Positions 7,826 through 16,758 are shown, counted from the stretch's first letter. The stretch is DNA of 32,411 nucleotides from Oscillospiraceae bacterium (GCA_015064345.1 SVSK01000023.1:1-32411); one strand, 5' to 3'. Notes: generated from the letters alone by a model not told the origin. Numbers and translations are program-made.

Positions 7826-9163
7826 ATGAATACGAACTTTGACAACATCGAGAGGCGAATGCCCTTCTCCCTTGAGGCGGAGCAGTCACTTCTCGGATCA
7901 ATAATGATAGACCCATCCTGCATGGACAACCTTGCGGCAATAATCAGCGCGGATGACTTCTATCTCCCCGAGCACAGCGAAATTTTCTCCGCAATGCAGT
8001 CAATGTATCTCAAATCCAAGAACATTGACGTTGTTACCCTCATCGAAGAGCTTGTTCAGAGCGGTACATACGATGAGGCAGGCGGCAGAGAATATTTGAA
8101 GCTCGTTGCCCAGGCTGTTCCCGCGGCGGTCAATGCCGTGGACTACGCAAAGATCGTTCGCGACAAGGCGATCCTCCGTCAGCTTGTTGAAGCGGGTGAA
8201 GATATTGCCGAAGCGGCTTATGCGGGAGACGACGAAACGGAAGCGCTTCTTGAGTATGCCGAGGGCAAGGTATTCCGCATCGCTGAAGGCAGAGAAAACA
8301 AGAGCTTTGTCCACATCCGCGACGCGCTGGTACAGGTGTACGACCGTCTGACCAAGCTTTCACAGGATCCCGAGGCTCTGCGCGGTACTCCCACAGGCTT
8401 CAAGGCTCTTGACAACGTAATCGTTGGTATGGGCGACTCTGACCTTGTGCTTATCGGCGCACGTCCCGGTATGGGTAAGACCTCTTTTGCCATGAATATT
8501 GCAACAGAGGCGGCAATCAAAACGAAAAAGACCGTCTGCGTATTCAATCTGGAAATGTCAGCAGAGCAGCTTGCCAACCGTATGCTTTCAAGCGAGGCTC
8601 AGATCGACAGCTACAAGATGCGCTCGGGTGAGCTTTCCGGAGACGACTGGAAGGCCATTGCTCACGCTTCCTCACGCCTTTCCGAGACAGAGATCCTCAT
8701 TGACGACACCCCCGGTATCACCGTTACTGCAATGAAGTCAAAGCTTCGCCGGGTGAAGAATCTCGGCCTGGTGGTAATCGACTATCTCCAGCTGATGCAG
8801 AGCGACCGCCACACGGAAAACCGAGTAAACGAAGTAGCTGACATCTCCCGCGGACTCAAGCTTCTCGCAAAGGAGCTTGGCGTGCCCGTTGTTTGCTGTG
8901 CACAGCTTTCCCGTGGACCTGAGAGCAGAGTGGACAAGCGACCCATGCTTTCCGACCTTCGTGACTCCGGTGCCATCGAGCAGGACGCGGACATCGTAAT
9001 GTTCCTCTACAGAGACGAATACTACAAGGACGAGGTAGTGGATCAGTCCGTTGCCGAGGTCATCGTTGCGAAAAACCGTCACGGCTCCCTTGATAAGGTA
9101 AAGCTTGGCTGGATCGGACGCTACACCAAATTCACAAATCTCGCAAGAGAAGCAGGCGAATAA
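7826..9163 (+). CDS. dnaB: Replicative DNA helicase DnaB
   Basis: The 445-aa product has the DnaB N-terminal domain (RRMPFSLEAEQSLLGSIM at 11-28) and the RecA-like C-terminal domain. The latter has Walker A GARPGMGKTSFAMN near 210, Walker B LVVIDYLQLM, and SRGLKLLAKELGVPVV..AQLSR. The hexamer unwinds the replication fork 5' to 3'. Length is normal and no intein is present. A GGGAG site lies about 8 nt before ATG 7826. It follows rplI, as in many Firmicutes, but across a 414-nt repeat-filled gap with no clear promoter. Confidence 0.96.
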   Translation: MNTNFDNIERRMPFSLEAEQSLLGSIMIDPSCMDNLAAIISADDFYLPEHSEIFSAMQSMYLKSKNIDVVTLIEELVQSGTYDEAGGREYLKLVAQAVPAAVNAVDYAKIVRDKAILRQLVEAGEDIAEAAYAGDDETEALLEYAEGKVFRIAEGRENKSFVHIRDALVQVYDRLTKLSQDPEALRGTPTGFKALDNVIVGMGDSDLVLIGARPGMGKTSFAMNIATEAAIKTKKTVCVFNLEMSAEQLANRMLSSEAQIDSYKMRSGELSGDDWKAIAHASSRLSETEILIDDTPGITVTAMKSKLRRVKNLGLVVIDYLQLMQSDRHTENRVNEVADISRGLKLLAKELGVPVVCCAQLSRGPESRVDKRPMLSDLRDSGAIEQDADIVMFLYRDEYYKDEVVDQSVAEVIVAKNRHGSLDKVKLGWIGRYTKFTNLAREAGE

Positions 9164-9179
9164 GCCTATATATAATAAT

Positions 9180-11021
9180 ATGAAGATTTTAGATAATATC
9201 ACCTCTCCCGAGGATGTGAAAAAGCTTAGTCAAAATGAGCTTCCCATCCTCGCCGAGGAGATACGGGAAAAGATCATAGAAACTGCGGTGAAGGGCGGCG
9301 GTCATCTCGCTTCCAATCTTGGAATAGCAGATGCGACTGTAGCTTTGCACCGCGTCTTTTCATGCCCTGAGGACTCAATCATCTTCGACGTGGGTCACCA
9401 GGCATACGCACACAAGCTGCTCACAGGCAGAGCGGCGGATTTCCATACACTCCGTCAGGCAGGAGGCATTTCGGGATTCACCAACCGAGGGGAAAGCAAG
9501 TACGACGCAGTCACCGCAGGTCACTCGGGCACTTCCATCTCCACAGCAGTGGGAATAGCCGAGGCAAACCGACTTGCAGGCAGAGACAACTGGGCTGTGG
9601 CAGTCATTGGCGACGGCTCATTTACAAACGGCATGGTGTTCGAGGCACTGGAGCAGCTCTCGGGATCGGATCTGAAGCTCGTTATTCTCCTTAATGATAA
9701 CGAAATGTCCATCTCCAAAAACGTGGGCGGTTTTTCACGTTATCTTTCCACTATCCGAACCTCCGAGAGATACTACACCTTCAAAATTCGGCTGAACAAG
9801 CTGCTCCGCTCTATCCCGCTGATCGGCGAGGCGGTTGCTGTGGGCGCGTATCGGGTTAAGGAATTTCTGAAGCGACTTTTCGGCGCGGAGACTTGGTTTG
9901 AATCCCTCGGACTTGAATACATCGGCCCACTCGACGGAAACGATATCGCAAAGACAGTCTCCGCCCTTGAAGAAGCGAAGATAATGAACTGTCCCGTTAT
10001 CGTGCACATCAAAACGAAAAAAGGCCTCGGATTTGCCCCGGCAGAGGAGCATCCCGAGAAGTATCACAGCACAAGCGCATTTGTCCTTGAACCCGAGGCG
10101 GCAGAAAAAGCAGAGAAAAAGCGCACGTTCACAGATGAGCTGTCGGATTTCCTCTGTGAAAAAGGTGAGGCTGACCCCGCCCTCGTGGGAATCACCGCGG
10201 CTATGACTGACGGATGCGGTTTTGGCAAGTTTTCGAAAAAGTACCCGGAGCGGTTTTTTGACGTGGGTATCGCAGAGGAGCACGCGGTAACTACTGCGGC
10301 AGGTCTGGCAATCGGCGGAAAGAGTGAGGGACTCACACCTGTGCTCGTTTTGTACTCCACATTCTCACAGCGAGTTTTCGACCAGCTTTGGCACGACGTA
10401 GCCCTGCAAAAGGACGTACACGTGGTGCTGATGCTCAGTCATGCAGGTATCGTACCGAATGACGGCGTAACTCATCAGGGAATTTACGATGTTCCCCTGC
10501 TTACAGCCATCCCGGGCACAACTGTGTACTCCCCCGATGATTTTGACGCCTTCCGCAAGTCGGTAAACGAGGCTTACGGCGGCAAGGGACTGACTGTCGT
10601 GCGCTATCCCAAGGCAGGCGAGGCAAAATATGACGTTGATTTCACCGATCACGGCACGTGGAAAGTGAGCGGATGTGGCAAAACAGTAGTCGTCACCTAC
10701 GGCAGAGTAGCGGAAAACGTGGCAGCGGCAATTCGCAAAGCGGGAATCGACTGCACTCTCGCGGTACTGCGGCAGATACATCCCCTGCCCGACGACCGAG
10801 AGTTTATGACGCTGATCAATTCAAGTGATCGAGTGCTCTTTATCGAGGAGTCAGTTCGCAGCGGCGGCATCGGTGAACATCTTGCATCCGCTGACTGGGT
10901 GGAGAAAAAGGTACATGTCAAGGCGATTGACGACCCGTTCATTCCCCACGGCGACATGGAATATCTGATACGTTACGCAGGACTGGACGAAGAAAGCATA
11001 GCGGGATGGATTAAAGAATAA
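9180..11021 (+). CDS. dxs: 1-deoxy-D-xylulose-5-phosphate synthase
   Basis: DXS condenses pyruvate and glyceraldehyde-3-phosphate, the first step of the MEP isoprenoid pathway and a source for thiamine and pyridoxal. The track start (9105) overlaps dnaB; the family start MKILDNITSPEDVKKLS is at ATG 9180, giving 613 aa. Motifs are HLASNLG, DVGHQAYAHKLLTGR, the TPP site GDGSFTNGMVFEAL...NDNEMSIS, and the transketolase middle and C-terminal domains (DVGIAEEHAVTTAAGLA, HQGIYDVPLL). The start has no obvious Shine-Dalgarno (it is preceded by TATATATAATAAT) and lies 16 nt after the dnaB stop, so coupling to dnaB translation is likely. The stop codon lies in a GAATAAA repeat tract. Confidence 0.95.
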   Translation: MKILDNITSPEDVKKLSQNELPILAEEIREKIIETAVKGGGHLASNLGIADATVALHRVFSCPEDSIIFDVGHQAYAHKLLTGRAADFHTLRQAGGISGFTNRGESKYDAVTAGHSGTSISTAVGIAEANRLAGRDNWAVAVIGDGSFTNGMVFEALEQLSGSDLKLVILLNDNEMSISKNVGGFSRYLSTIRTSERYYTFKIRLNKLLRSIPLIGEAVAVGAYRVKEFLKRLFGAETWFESLGLEYIGPLDGNDIAKTVSALEEAKIMNCPVIVHIKTKKGLGFAPAEEHPEKYHSTSAFVLEPEAAEKAEKKRTFTDELSDFLCEKGEADPALVGITAAMTDGCGFGKFSKKYPERFFDVGIAEEHAVTTAAGLAIGGKSEGLTPVLVLYSTFSQRVFDQLWHDVALQKDVHVVLMLSHAGIVPNDGVTHQGIYDVPLLTAIPGTTVYSPDDFDAFRKSVNEAYGGKGLTVVRYPKAGEAKYDVDFTDHGTWKVSGCGKTVVVTYGRVAENVAAAIRKAGIDCTLAVLRQIHPLPDDREFMTLINSSDRVLFIEESVRSGGIGEHLASADWVEKKVHVKAIDDPFIPHGDMEYLIRYAGLDEESIAGWIKE

Positions 11022-11121
11022 AGAATAAAGAATAAAGAAAAGGTACGGTCGGAGGATAACGAAATCTTCCGACTGTACCTTAATTTTTTATTTATTATTT
11101 ATTATTTTTTATTTATTCTTT
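11022..11121. terminator. Bidirectional terminator with repeat core, dxs / ABC-F
   Basis: GAATAAA repeats lead into a 14-bp stem, AAGGTACGGTCGGA (11040-11053) with TCCGACTGTACCTT (11068-11081). One position is G-U when read as RNA. TTATTT-rich sequence follows. A-rich and T-rich flanks on both sides suit termination of both convergent genes. A 24-nt core (11047-11070) recurs in reverse orientation at 18046-18069 with two differences. Confidence 0.8.
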
Positions 11122-11145
11122 TACAAAAAGCCTTTAGGTTTTTTG

Positions 11146-13083
11146 TCACATCTCTTCCTCTTCCTCGTACAGCGCCATGAGCCTGTCCTCAACCACTATT
11201 TTGCGGTCTGTCAGCTCAGCGGCGCGGATGTAGTCGGTGGCCGCCTCGCCAAAGAGCAGATCGTCTATCTCAACAAGCTCCCTCTCCAGCTTAGCAATCT
11301 CCCGCGCCACTTCAGCCTTGCGTTTTTCCGCTTTTCTGCGGTCTGCATTGGACTTTTTCCGTTCGAGATACTCTTCCTTGCCACTCTCTCGTGCGGGCTT
11401 TTCATCCTTGAAGTAACCTTCCGCCCCTCTCGCCGCTCTCCACGCCATGTACTCGTCGTATGTGCCGTTGAACTCCCGTCCGCCGTCTCCAAGATCAATA
11501 AATCTCGTCGCAAGCTGGCGTGAGAAGTATCTGTCGTGGGAAACTGTGATGATCGTGCCGTCAAACTCCCGCAGTGCGTTCTCGAGAGCCTCACGTGACT
11601 CGATGTCAAGGTGGTTTGTAGGCTCGTCGAGAATCAGAAGATTCATCCTCGAGAGGATCAGCTTCGCAAGAGTAAGCCGCGCCCTCTCACCGCCCGAAAG
11701 AACAGATACCGATTTCTCAATATCCTCCCCGCGGAACATGAACATAGCGAGAGTATTGCGTATCTCCGTCTGAGTCAGATCGGGATAAGTGTTCCACAGC
11801 TCGTCAAGGACTGTGTTCGCAGGGTCAAGATTCTGGTTTTCCTGATCGTAGTAGCCTACCGTTACATTGTAGCCAAACTCGATCTCGCCACCCAGAGGCT
11901 CAAGCTGACCGAGAAGTATTTTAATAAATGTAGACTTTCCGCAGCCGTTGTGGCCTGTGATGAACAGCCTGTCTCGCTTTTTCACCATAAAGGACACGCC
12001 GCGGAAGAGAATGTTGTCGCCAAATCCCATGGTGACGTTCTTGATCTTCGCCACCTCGTTGCCCGATTCACCGGACGAACTCAGCGCAAATCTGATGGAC
12101 TTCGGAGCGGCTTTCGGCTTTTCCACCTTTTCCATTCGGGCAATCGCCTTTTCACGGGACTCTGCCGCTATGATGTTGCGCTCTCTGTTCCAGCGCCTCT
12201 GCTGTTCGATATACGCTTCAAGTCGGGCGATCTCACGCTGCTGAAGCTCGTAACGCTTTTCCTGCTCGCGGCGGAATTTTTCTTTTTCTTCCACATATTT
12301 GGAGTAGGGCACCTTGTAAAGCTTTGCCCGCTGATTTTCGATGTCGAGAGTCTTGTTTGTGACTCTGTCAAGGAAAAGTCGGTCGTGGGAAACGAGGATG
12401 ACCGTCTTGTTTTTGGGGTACGCCGCAAGATGCTCCTCAAGCCACAGCATTGTGTCAAGGTCAAGGTGGTTGGTCGGCTCGTCAAGAATGAGAATATCAG
12501 GCTCACGGGAGAGAAGACGGGCCAATGCAAGACGGGTCCTCTGTCCGCCGCTCATGCTGGAGACGGGAAGAGACCAGTATTCCTCACCAAAACCGAGACT
12601 CGTCAGAATACTGCGACAACGGGACCGGTAGTAAAGCCCACCGTCGCGAATGTAGCGGTTGTTCAGATTGGTGTATTCGGTGGAGAGTCGGTTGAGCGTT
12701 TCCGTGTCGCCCGCATCGGTGGAGTCAAGCTGAGACTGAATGGCCTCAAGCCGCACCTCCATATCGCAAAGCTCGGCGAAAACGGCGTACATCTGTCCCA
12801 GTACCGTGCCGTCAATGGGGGAGCTTTTGCCGCCTCTGCCTTCGAGTATGTTAAATGCGTCATCCTGGTGGAGCATGCCGACAGTTTTATCCTTGGCGAT
12901 GAACACGTTTCCCTCGTCAGGCTCGTATTCGCCGCAGAGCATCTTAAGCAAGGTGGACTTGCCACTGCCGTTGACTCCCACTATAGCCAAACGGTCCCCT
13001 TCCTCAAGGGAAAAGGACACGTCTGCGATTATTTCTCTCGTTCCAACGCGGAATGCGAGATCACTTGTGCTTATGGATATCAT
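11146..13083 (-). CDS. ABC-F family ATP-binding protein
   Basis: The 645-aa protein has two ABC cassettes and no TM segments. Cassette 1 has Walker A GVNGSGKST and signature SGGQRTRLALARLL with LILDEPTNHLDL. Cassette 2 has GHNGCGKST, LSGGERARLTLAKLI and LLILDEPTNHLDI. A charged linker lies between them, and a C-terminal coiled coil (RKSNADRRKAEKRKAEVAREI) follows. ABC-F proteins act on ribosomes (translation factors or antibiotic protection); the C-terminal coiled coil resembles YdiF/Uup-type members. Specific function cannot be assigned. RBS AAGGAAG precedes ATG 13083 and a good promoter lies at 13127-13155, so it is probably transcribed alone. Confidence 0.9.
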   Translation of the reverse strand: MISISTSDLAFRVGTREIIADVSFSLEEGDRLAIVGVNGSGKSTLLKMLCGEYEPDEGNVFIAKDKTVGMLHQDDAFNILEGRGGKSSPIDGTVLGQMYAVFAELCDMEVRLEAIQSQLDSTDAGDTETLNRLSTEYTNLNNRYIRDGGLYYRSRCRSILTSLGFGEEYWSLPVSSMSGGQRTRLALARLLSREPDILILDEPTNHLDLDTMLWLEEHLAAYPKNKTVILVSHDRLFLDRVTNKTLDIENQRAKLYKVPYSKYVEEKEKFRREQEKRYELQQREIARLEAYIEQQRRWNRERNIIAAESREKAIARMEKVEKPKAAPKSIRFALSSSGESGNEVAKIKNVTMGFGDNILFRGVSFMVKKRDRLFITGHNGCGKSTFIKILLGQLEPLGGEIEFGYNVTVGYYDQENQNLDPANTVLDELWNTYPDLTQTEIRNTLAMFMFRGEDIEKSVSVLSGGERARLTLAKLILSRMNLLILDEPTNHLDIESREALENALREFDGTIITVSHDRYFSRQLATRFIDLGDGGREFNGTYDEYMAWRAARGAEGYFKDEKPARESGKEEYLERKKSNADRRKAEKRKAEVAREIAKLERELVEIDDLLFGEAATDYIRAAELTDRKIVVEDRLMALYEEEEEM

Positions 13084-13126
13084 TTTGCTTCCTTGTGGAT
13101 CAATAAAGCTTCATCGACCCGTAGTG

Positions 13127-13155
13127 TTTATAAAAGTTTTGATCAATCTTTTCAA
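13127..13155 (-). promoter_or_regulatory. Promoter of the ABC-F gene
   Basis: On the minus strand TTGAAA (13155-13150) and TATAAA (13132-13127) are separated by exactly 17 nt, about 45 bp upstream of the ABC-F start. The hexamers lie within a segment resembling an intergenic repeat (see 13140-13285), so the repeat may supply the promoter. Confidence 0.6.
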
Positions 13156-13285
13156 AAGTTTGCGGGTTTTTAGGGCAGAGCCCTGAATCGGCAACCGCAG
13201 TCGTCGAAATACCCATGCGTTCGAAAAAGTTCCTCTTTTTGTTACTTTGCATTTACTTGTAAATGCGCTCCTCGCTAAAGGAGAA
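13140..13285. repeat. Hairpin-bearing intergenic repeat-like segment
   Basis: This non-coding spacer contains the perfect hairpins AGGGCAGAGCCCT (13172-13184) and GCATTTAC-TT-GTAAATGC (13249-13266). The latter is set inside CTTTTTGTTACTTT...AAAGGAGAAAAAGTAAG, which has inverted character. I recall that such AGGGCAGAGCCCT and TTTTTGTTACTTT pieces recur in Clostridia intergenic DNA, but no second copy lies in this window. Confidence 0.4.
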
Positions 13286-13308
13286 AAAGTAAGTATTGCG
13301 GTTAGGAA

Positions 13309-14313
13309 TCAATAATTATAATCGTTGTAATCGTTGTAATTGCCGTAGCCGCCCTGTCCGTTTCTGCCGCTCTGCTGATTCTGGCGGGGACGTCTCGGTG
13401 TGCCGTCAGCGTTGTAGATCTGGTTGGGGTTCCGGCCGGGTCGTCTCTGCTGATTTGCACCGTTCCCGGGATTTCTCGGGCGCTGAGAGTTATTCTGAGA
13501 ATATCCCTGACGCTGAGAGCCACTCTGCGGACGCTGACCCTGTCTCTGATTACCGCTTCTGCTACCGTAAAGACGCTCGTCATAGTATGCAGGTGCGGGA
13601 TTTGTCTTGCCGCGACGGAAAACGTACTTCTGCAAAATCGCCGCCGCGTCATCGTTGAACATGGCAACAACAAAGAGAATGATAAACGCCGCAAGTGCAA
13701 AGAGCGCTATGTAAAGGATAACCTTGAGAATACCAACCAGCACCGCGCCAAAGGTAGTGCCCTCGTTCTTCTCTTTTTCCTCATCGTCACTACTGCTGCC
13801 GGATGAGGGAACCTCGTCGAGATCCGCTTCAAGCTCGGATGCAAGCTTTGACACAGTCTTAATTACGCCGCTGTCAATGTTGCCGGATGCAAAATCCTCT
13901 TCCAGGTAACCGTCACGGATGAAGGTCAGATCCTCATTGGTGATGGACTCGTCAATGCCTGTGCTCTGTACGATGTAGTAATTCTTGTCCTCGGACGCGA
14001 TGAGCAGAAGAACACCCTCTCCCATCTTCCATTCGGTGAACAGCTCGCGGGCATACTCGGCAATGGGAGTGCCGTCAGTGGTCTCTATGGTGCAAACTGC
14101 AATGGTGACACCGACGCTGTCCATAAGATCCTTGTTCGTCTTCTTTATCTGGCGAATGGTGGACTCGGAAAGAACTCCCGCCTCGTCCGCAACAAAATCA
14201 TCCGCCTTCGGATATGCCGCAGAGACGGAAACTGCCATTGCTCCGATCATCAGAGCGACAAGCAACCATGCTACAATGCGGCTGATGCTGATTTTTTTCG
14301 TCATTTTTCTCAT
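13309..14313 (-). CDS. TPM-domain membrane-anchored protein
   Basis: The product has a signal peptide (hydrophobic WLLVALMIGAMAVSVSAA), then a TPM domain (about 33-165: PKADDFVADEAGVLSESTIRQI, then IAVCTIETTDGTPIAEYARELF), an acidic linker, a TM helix (about 190-215) and a ~100-residue cytoplasmic tail rich in Q, N, R, G, S and P ending in repeated NDY. TPM proteins are membrane-associated and of poorly defined function; members include photosystem repair factors and YgcG-like proteins. The gene lies 20 nt after telA, so it is co-transcribed. AGGA is 2 nt from the first ATG but 10 nt from the fourth codon (ATG 14304), so that start may be the real one. Confidence 0.8.
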   Translation of the reverse strand: MRKMTKKISISRIVAWLLVALMIGAMAVSVSAAYPKADDFVADEAGVLSESTIRQIKKTNKDLMDSVGVTIAVCTIETTDGTPIAEYARELFTEWKMGEGVLLLIASEDKNYYIVQSTGIDESITNEDLTFIRDGYLEEDFASGNIDSGVIKTVSKLASELEADLDEVPSSGSSSDDEEKEKNEGTTFGAVLVGILKVILYIALFALAAFIILFVVAMFNDDAAAILQKYVFRRGKTNPAPAYYDERLYGSRSGNQRQGQRPQSGSQRQGYSQNNSQRPRNPGNGANQQRRPGRNPNQIYNADGTPRRPRQNQQSGRNGQGGYGNYNDYNDYNY

Positions 14314-14333
14314 TTCCTATACTATCAGGATTA

Positions 14334-15482
14334 TCAGGAGCGGATGCCGATGAGCTTTGCCTTCAGCTCGGATTCAATTCGACCAAGCTCTGCCTCAGCG
14401 GCAACTCTCTTTTCCCGTCCTTCCTTCTGGATGTTCTGGATCTCGTCAAGAGTTGCAATAAGATCTGCGTTTGTCTGTGTAAGTGTCTCAATATCAACGA
14501 TTCCGCGCTCTGCCTCACGAGTGATGTCAACAGTTGCCTGCTTCAGCGCCGCGGAGTTCTTCTTCAGAAGCTCATTTGTCATGTCGGTTACAGCGCGACC
14601 TGCTTCCATAGCCTGACGGGAGTGCTCGATGCCCAGCGCGATGACCATCTGGCTCTTCCACAGGGGAATTGTGTTCATGATAACTGTCTGAATCTTCTCG
14701 GTCATCATGGTGTCGTTGTTCTGCACCAGGCGGATCTGGGGAGACATCTGAATGGATACCATACGGGTCAGTTCAAGATCGTGAAGCTTGCGCTCGAAGC
14801 GAACGCACTGCTCCGCGAAGTCGTTTGCCGCCTGTGCATCCTCGGGGAGACCGGTCTCTTTTGCCTTTTCGGTAAGCTCCTTCAGAGTGGTGTTTCTTTC
14901 ATGCTCCAGCTTCTTCTTGCCGGCAACGATATACATTGACAGCTCCTTGAAGTAGGAGAGATTCATCTCGTACAGCTCGTCGAACATGGAGATGTCCTTC
15001 AGCAGAGTGATCTGATGCTGCTCGAGAACGGAAACGATGGAATTTACGCTGTTCTCGCACTTGTCGTACTTGAGCTTGATATTTCTGATCTTGCGCTTGG
15101 TGTTATTGAAAAGCTTGAAAAAGCCCTTGTCCTCTGTTGCGCCGTTCATGTCCTTGAGATCGGAAATAAGGCCTGTTACCATCTCGCCAACCTCGCCGAA
15201 ATCCTTGTTGCGAACGCCGCCCAGTGCTGTATCGCTGAAATCGGATATCTTCTTCTGTGCCGCAGAGCCGTAACCGAGGATCATTGCGGAGTCGGTTATA
15301 TCGATCTGGTGGGAGAAATCGTCGATCACCTTGCGTTCAGCTTCTGTGAACTGTGATTCGTCAAGGATCTTAAGTCCCTCTGCAGATGCGTCGATCTCAG
15401 GTGCCGCCATAGCAGCTGCCGCAGTTGCAGGGGTCTCAATGCCTGCTTTAGGGTCCAGGGTAAGCTTGATTTCGTTATCCAT
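14334..15482 (-). CDS. TelA/KlaA-family toxic-anion resistance protein
   Basis: The 382-aa soluble protein matches the TelA family in length and overall shape. It is nearly all alpha-helical with coiled-coil character, has the segment RNKDFGEVGEMVTGLISDLK, and has LVQNNDTMMTEKIQTVIMNTIPLWKSQMVIALG in the C-terminal half. TelA genes were named from tellurite resistance plasmids. Chromosomal copies in Firmicutes are linked to envelope stress and antimicrobial tolerance, with an unknown biochemical role. AAGGAG lies 8 nt before ATG 15482. It is flanked by an 8-TM protein and a TPM protein in the same direction, suggesting a small envelope-related operon. Confidence 0.88.
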   Translation of the reverse strand: MDNEIKLTLDPKAGIETPATAAAAMAAPEIDASAEGLKILDESQFTEAERKVIDDFSHQIDITDSAMILGYGSAAQKKISDFSDTALGGVRNKDFGEVGEMVTGLISDLKDMNGATEDKGFFKLFNNTKRKIRNIKLKYDKCENSVNSIVSVLEQHQITLLKDISMFDELYEMNLSYFKELSMYIVAGKKKLEHERNTTLKELTEKAKETGLPEDAQAANDFAEQCVRFERKLHDLELTRMVSIQMSPQIRLVQNNDTMMTEKIQTVIMNTIPLWKSQMVIALGIEHSRQAMEAGRAVTDMTNELLKKNSAALKQATVDITREAERGIVDIETLTQTNADLIATLDEIQNIQKEGREKRVAAEAELGRIESELKAKLIGIRS

Positions 15483-15533
15483 AGTAGTTCTCCTTAATTT
15501 CGATATTTATATAAGTGTTATTGTTTTCGGTAG

Positions 15534-16415
15534 TTATTTTGTCTCAGCTTCAGCCTCGGGCTCAACTTTGGTCTCGGTGAGCACTTTCGGGAGAGAGAGG
15601 AGTCGGTCTATTGCAACACATCCCACGGCAATGTAAAGAGCAAGTCTGGTGATGGATTCGCCGGGGGTAGCGGAAGAAAGTGCGGTTATTTTGTAGATAA
15701 CACCGCCGAGAGAGAAGCCGAGTCCCACAGATGCCGCCACAGAGTTGGCAAAGATGTAGAAGCGAGCTGTAATTCTCTCGCCAAAAGCAAGTCGGGCTTC
15801 GGACAAGAGGAACAAGAGCACCGAACAATGGACCATGATCGCTATGTTGCGAATGGGACCGTTGAGAGGCTGGCTGAAATCAAAGTAGCGAGCGAACATT
15901 GTCAGATTGATGGAGAGAGGTGCGAGGACTGCGGCGATCTTGTGGGAAGCTTTTCCGCGTTGTGAGTTGATGCAGTAAAGTACAATAACTGCACCAAGCG
16001 CGAGAATGGTCACGCTACCGATAAGCTGCATATAAAGCACGGGCTGTGCCTTGCCGAGAGTCTCTTTTGCCACGCGGATGGCTTCTCTGCTGCTTTTGAT
16101 CTCTGTCGCAAAGATCACCACGGAAACAATAGCGGAGAGCATCCCACCAAACAGGGAAAGCGGTCTCGGTGCGGGAACAGCGGAAAGCGTTGCGTTTTTC
16201 GGGCAAACCAGTGTCAGAACGATCGCAAGCAGAGCCGCAACGCCTGCAGCAATCGCAAAAAGTAAAAACGCAAGTGAATCGGTAGAAAAATGCGCTATGT
16301 CGAAGTCAAAATCGAACTTCAGCGCGAGGAAGTATGCCCCCGCCATAACTGCCGCAAGGGCAAATAGCACGGTTGAAATTATCTTGTGTAAGGGCAAAAA
16401 TGACTTGTTGTTCAT
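15534..16415 (-). CDS. Eight-TM membrane protein of unknown function
   Basis: I do not recognise this 293-aa protein. Reading hydrophobicity by eye gives about eight TM helices (near 13-31, 46-68, 87-105, 127-148, 158-175, 188-205, 217-240, 250-268). The cytoplasmic-type C-terminus is made of acidic repeats (TKVEPEAEAETK). No catalytic motif is visible. It is the promoter-proximal gene of a run with telA (51-nt gap) and the TPM gene, so the three may work together at the membrane. The RBS-like AAAGGGGTGG precedes ATG 16415. Confidence 0.8.
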   Translation of the reverse strand: MNNKSFLPLHKIISTVLFALAAVMAGAYFLALKFDFDFDIAHFSTDSLAFLLFAIAAGVAALLAIVLTLVCPKNATLSAVPAPRPLSLFGGMLSAIVSVVIFATEIKSSREAIRVAKETLGKAQPVLYMQLIGSVTILALGAVIVLYCINSQRGKASHKIAAVLAPLSINLTMFARYFDFSQPLNGPIRNIAIMVHCSVLLFLLSEARLAFGERITARFYIFANSVAASVGLGFSLGGVIYKITALSSATPGESITRLALYIAVGCVAIDRLLSLPKVLTETKVEPEAEAETK

Positions 16416-16457
16416 ATCGCCACCCCTTTCGCTGCTAAACCTAAATATACATAATAT

Positions 16458-16486
16458 ATAATACCATAAAATTCGAGAAATAACAA
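16458..16486 (-). promoter_or_regulatory. Promoter of the membrane protein-telA-TPM operon
   Basis: On the minus strand TTGTTA (16486-16481) and TATTAT (16463-16458) are 17 nt apart, with TGG before the -10 (extended). Transcription would start about 35 nt upstream of ATG 16415. Confidence 0.7.
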
Positions 16487-16513
16487 GAGGGAAAAAGAAA
16501 ATGATGTCTTTAT

Positions 16514-16583
16514 TGTAGGGGCGTTATCGAACTTGTTCGATGGTTGTTCGTTCGACTGAAGGGGCAAGCCGCCATCCCCTACA
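16514..16583 (+). repeat. TGTAGGGG inverted-arm element, family 4
   Basis: TGTAGGGG (16514-16521) and CCCCTACA (16576-16583) bound a 70-bp non-coding unit with the inner perfect hairpin ATCGAAC-TT-GTTCGAT (16526-16541). A related unit at about 28857-28902 has GTAGGGGA and the inner hairpin ATCAAAC-TGC-GTTTGAT, so one stem pair differs in a compensated way. Confidence 0.6.
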
Positions 16584-16655
16584 GGTTGCAGCATCGAAAA
16601 AACAGCGGTAAAATTTGGGCAGAACGGCTTCCAAAATATAAAACCGCGAAAGCAC

Positions 16656-16684
16656 TTGTAAAATCCCGCGAAATATGATAAAAT
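16656..16684 (+). promoter_or_regulatory. Promoter of the GT2 glycosyltransferase gene
   Basis: TTGTAA (16656-16661) is followed after 17 nt by TAAAAT (16679-16684), with TGA immediately before the -10 (extended). It gives a short leader ending in AGGAGG at 16703-16708. Confidence 0.65.
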
Positions 16685-16758
16685 ATAATCGAATTTTGGT
16701 ATAGGAGGGATGAAAAACGGATATTTTACTTATTCTTAAGACGATTTGCGCCACAGCA

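Noticed and set aside
7588-7842. 84-aa ORF before dnaB
   Set aside because: It is built from family-1 hairpin sequence, overlaps the dnaB start and lacks a ribosome site.
9105-9179. 25-residue N-terminal extension of dxs in the ORF track
   Set aside because: It overlaps the dnaB coding end out of frame and does not resemble DXS N-termini; ATG 9180 matches the family.
11611-13173. 520-aa plus-strand ORF
   Set aside because: It is antisense to the ABC-F gene, which has complete Walker and signature motifs. The antisense product has no recognisable domain and is a codon-bias shadow.
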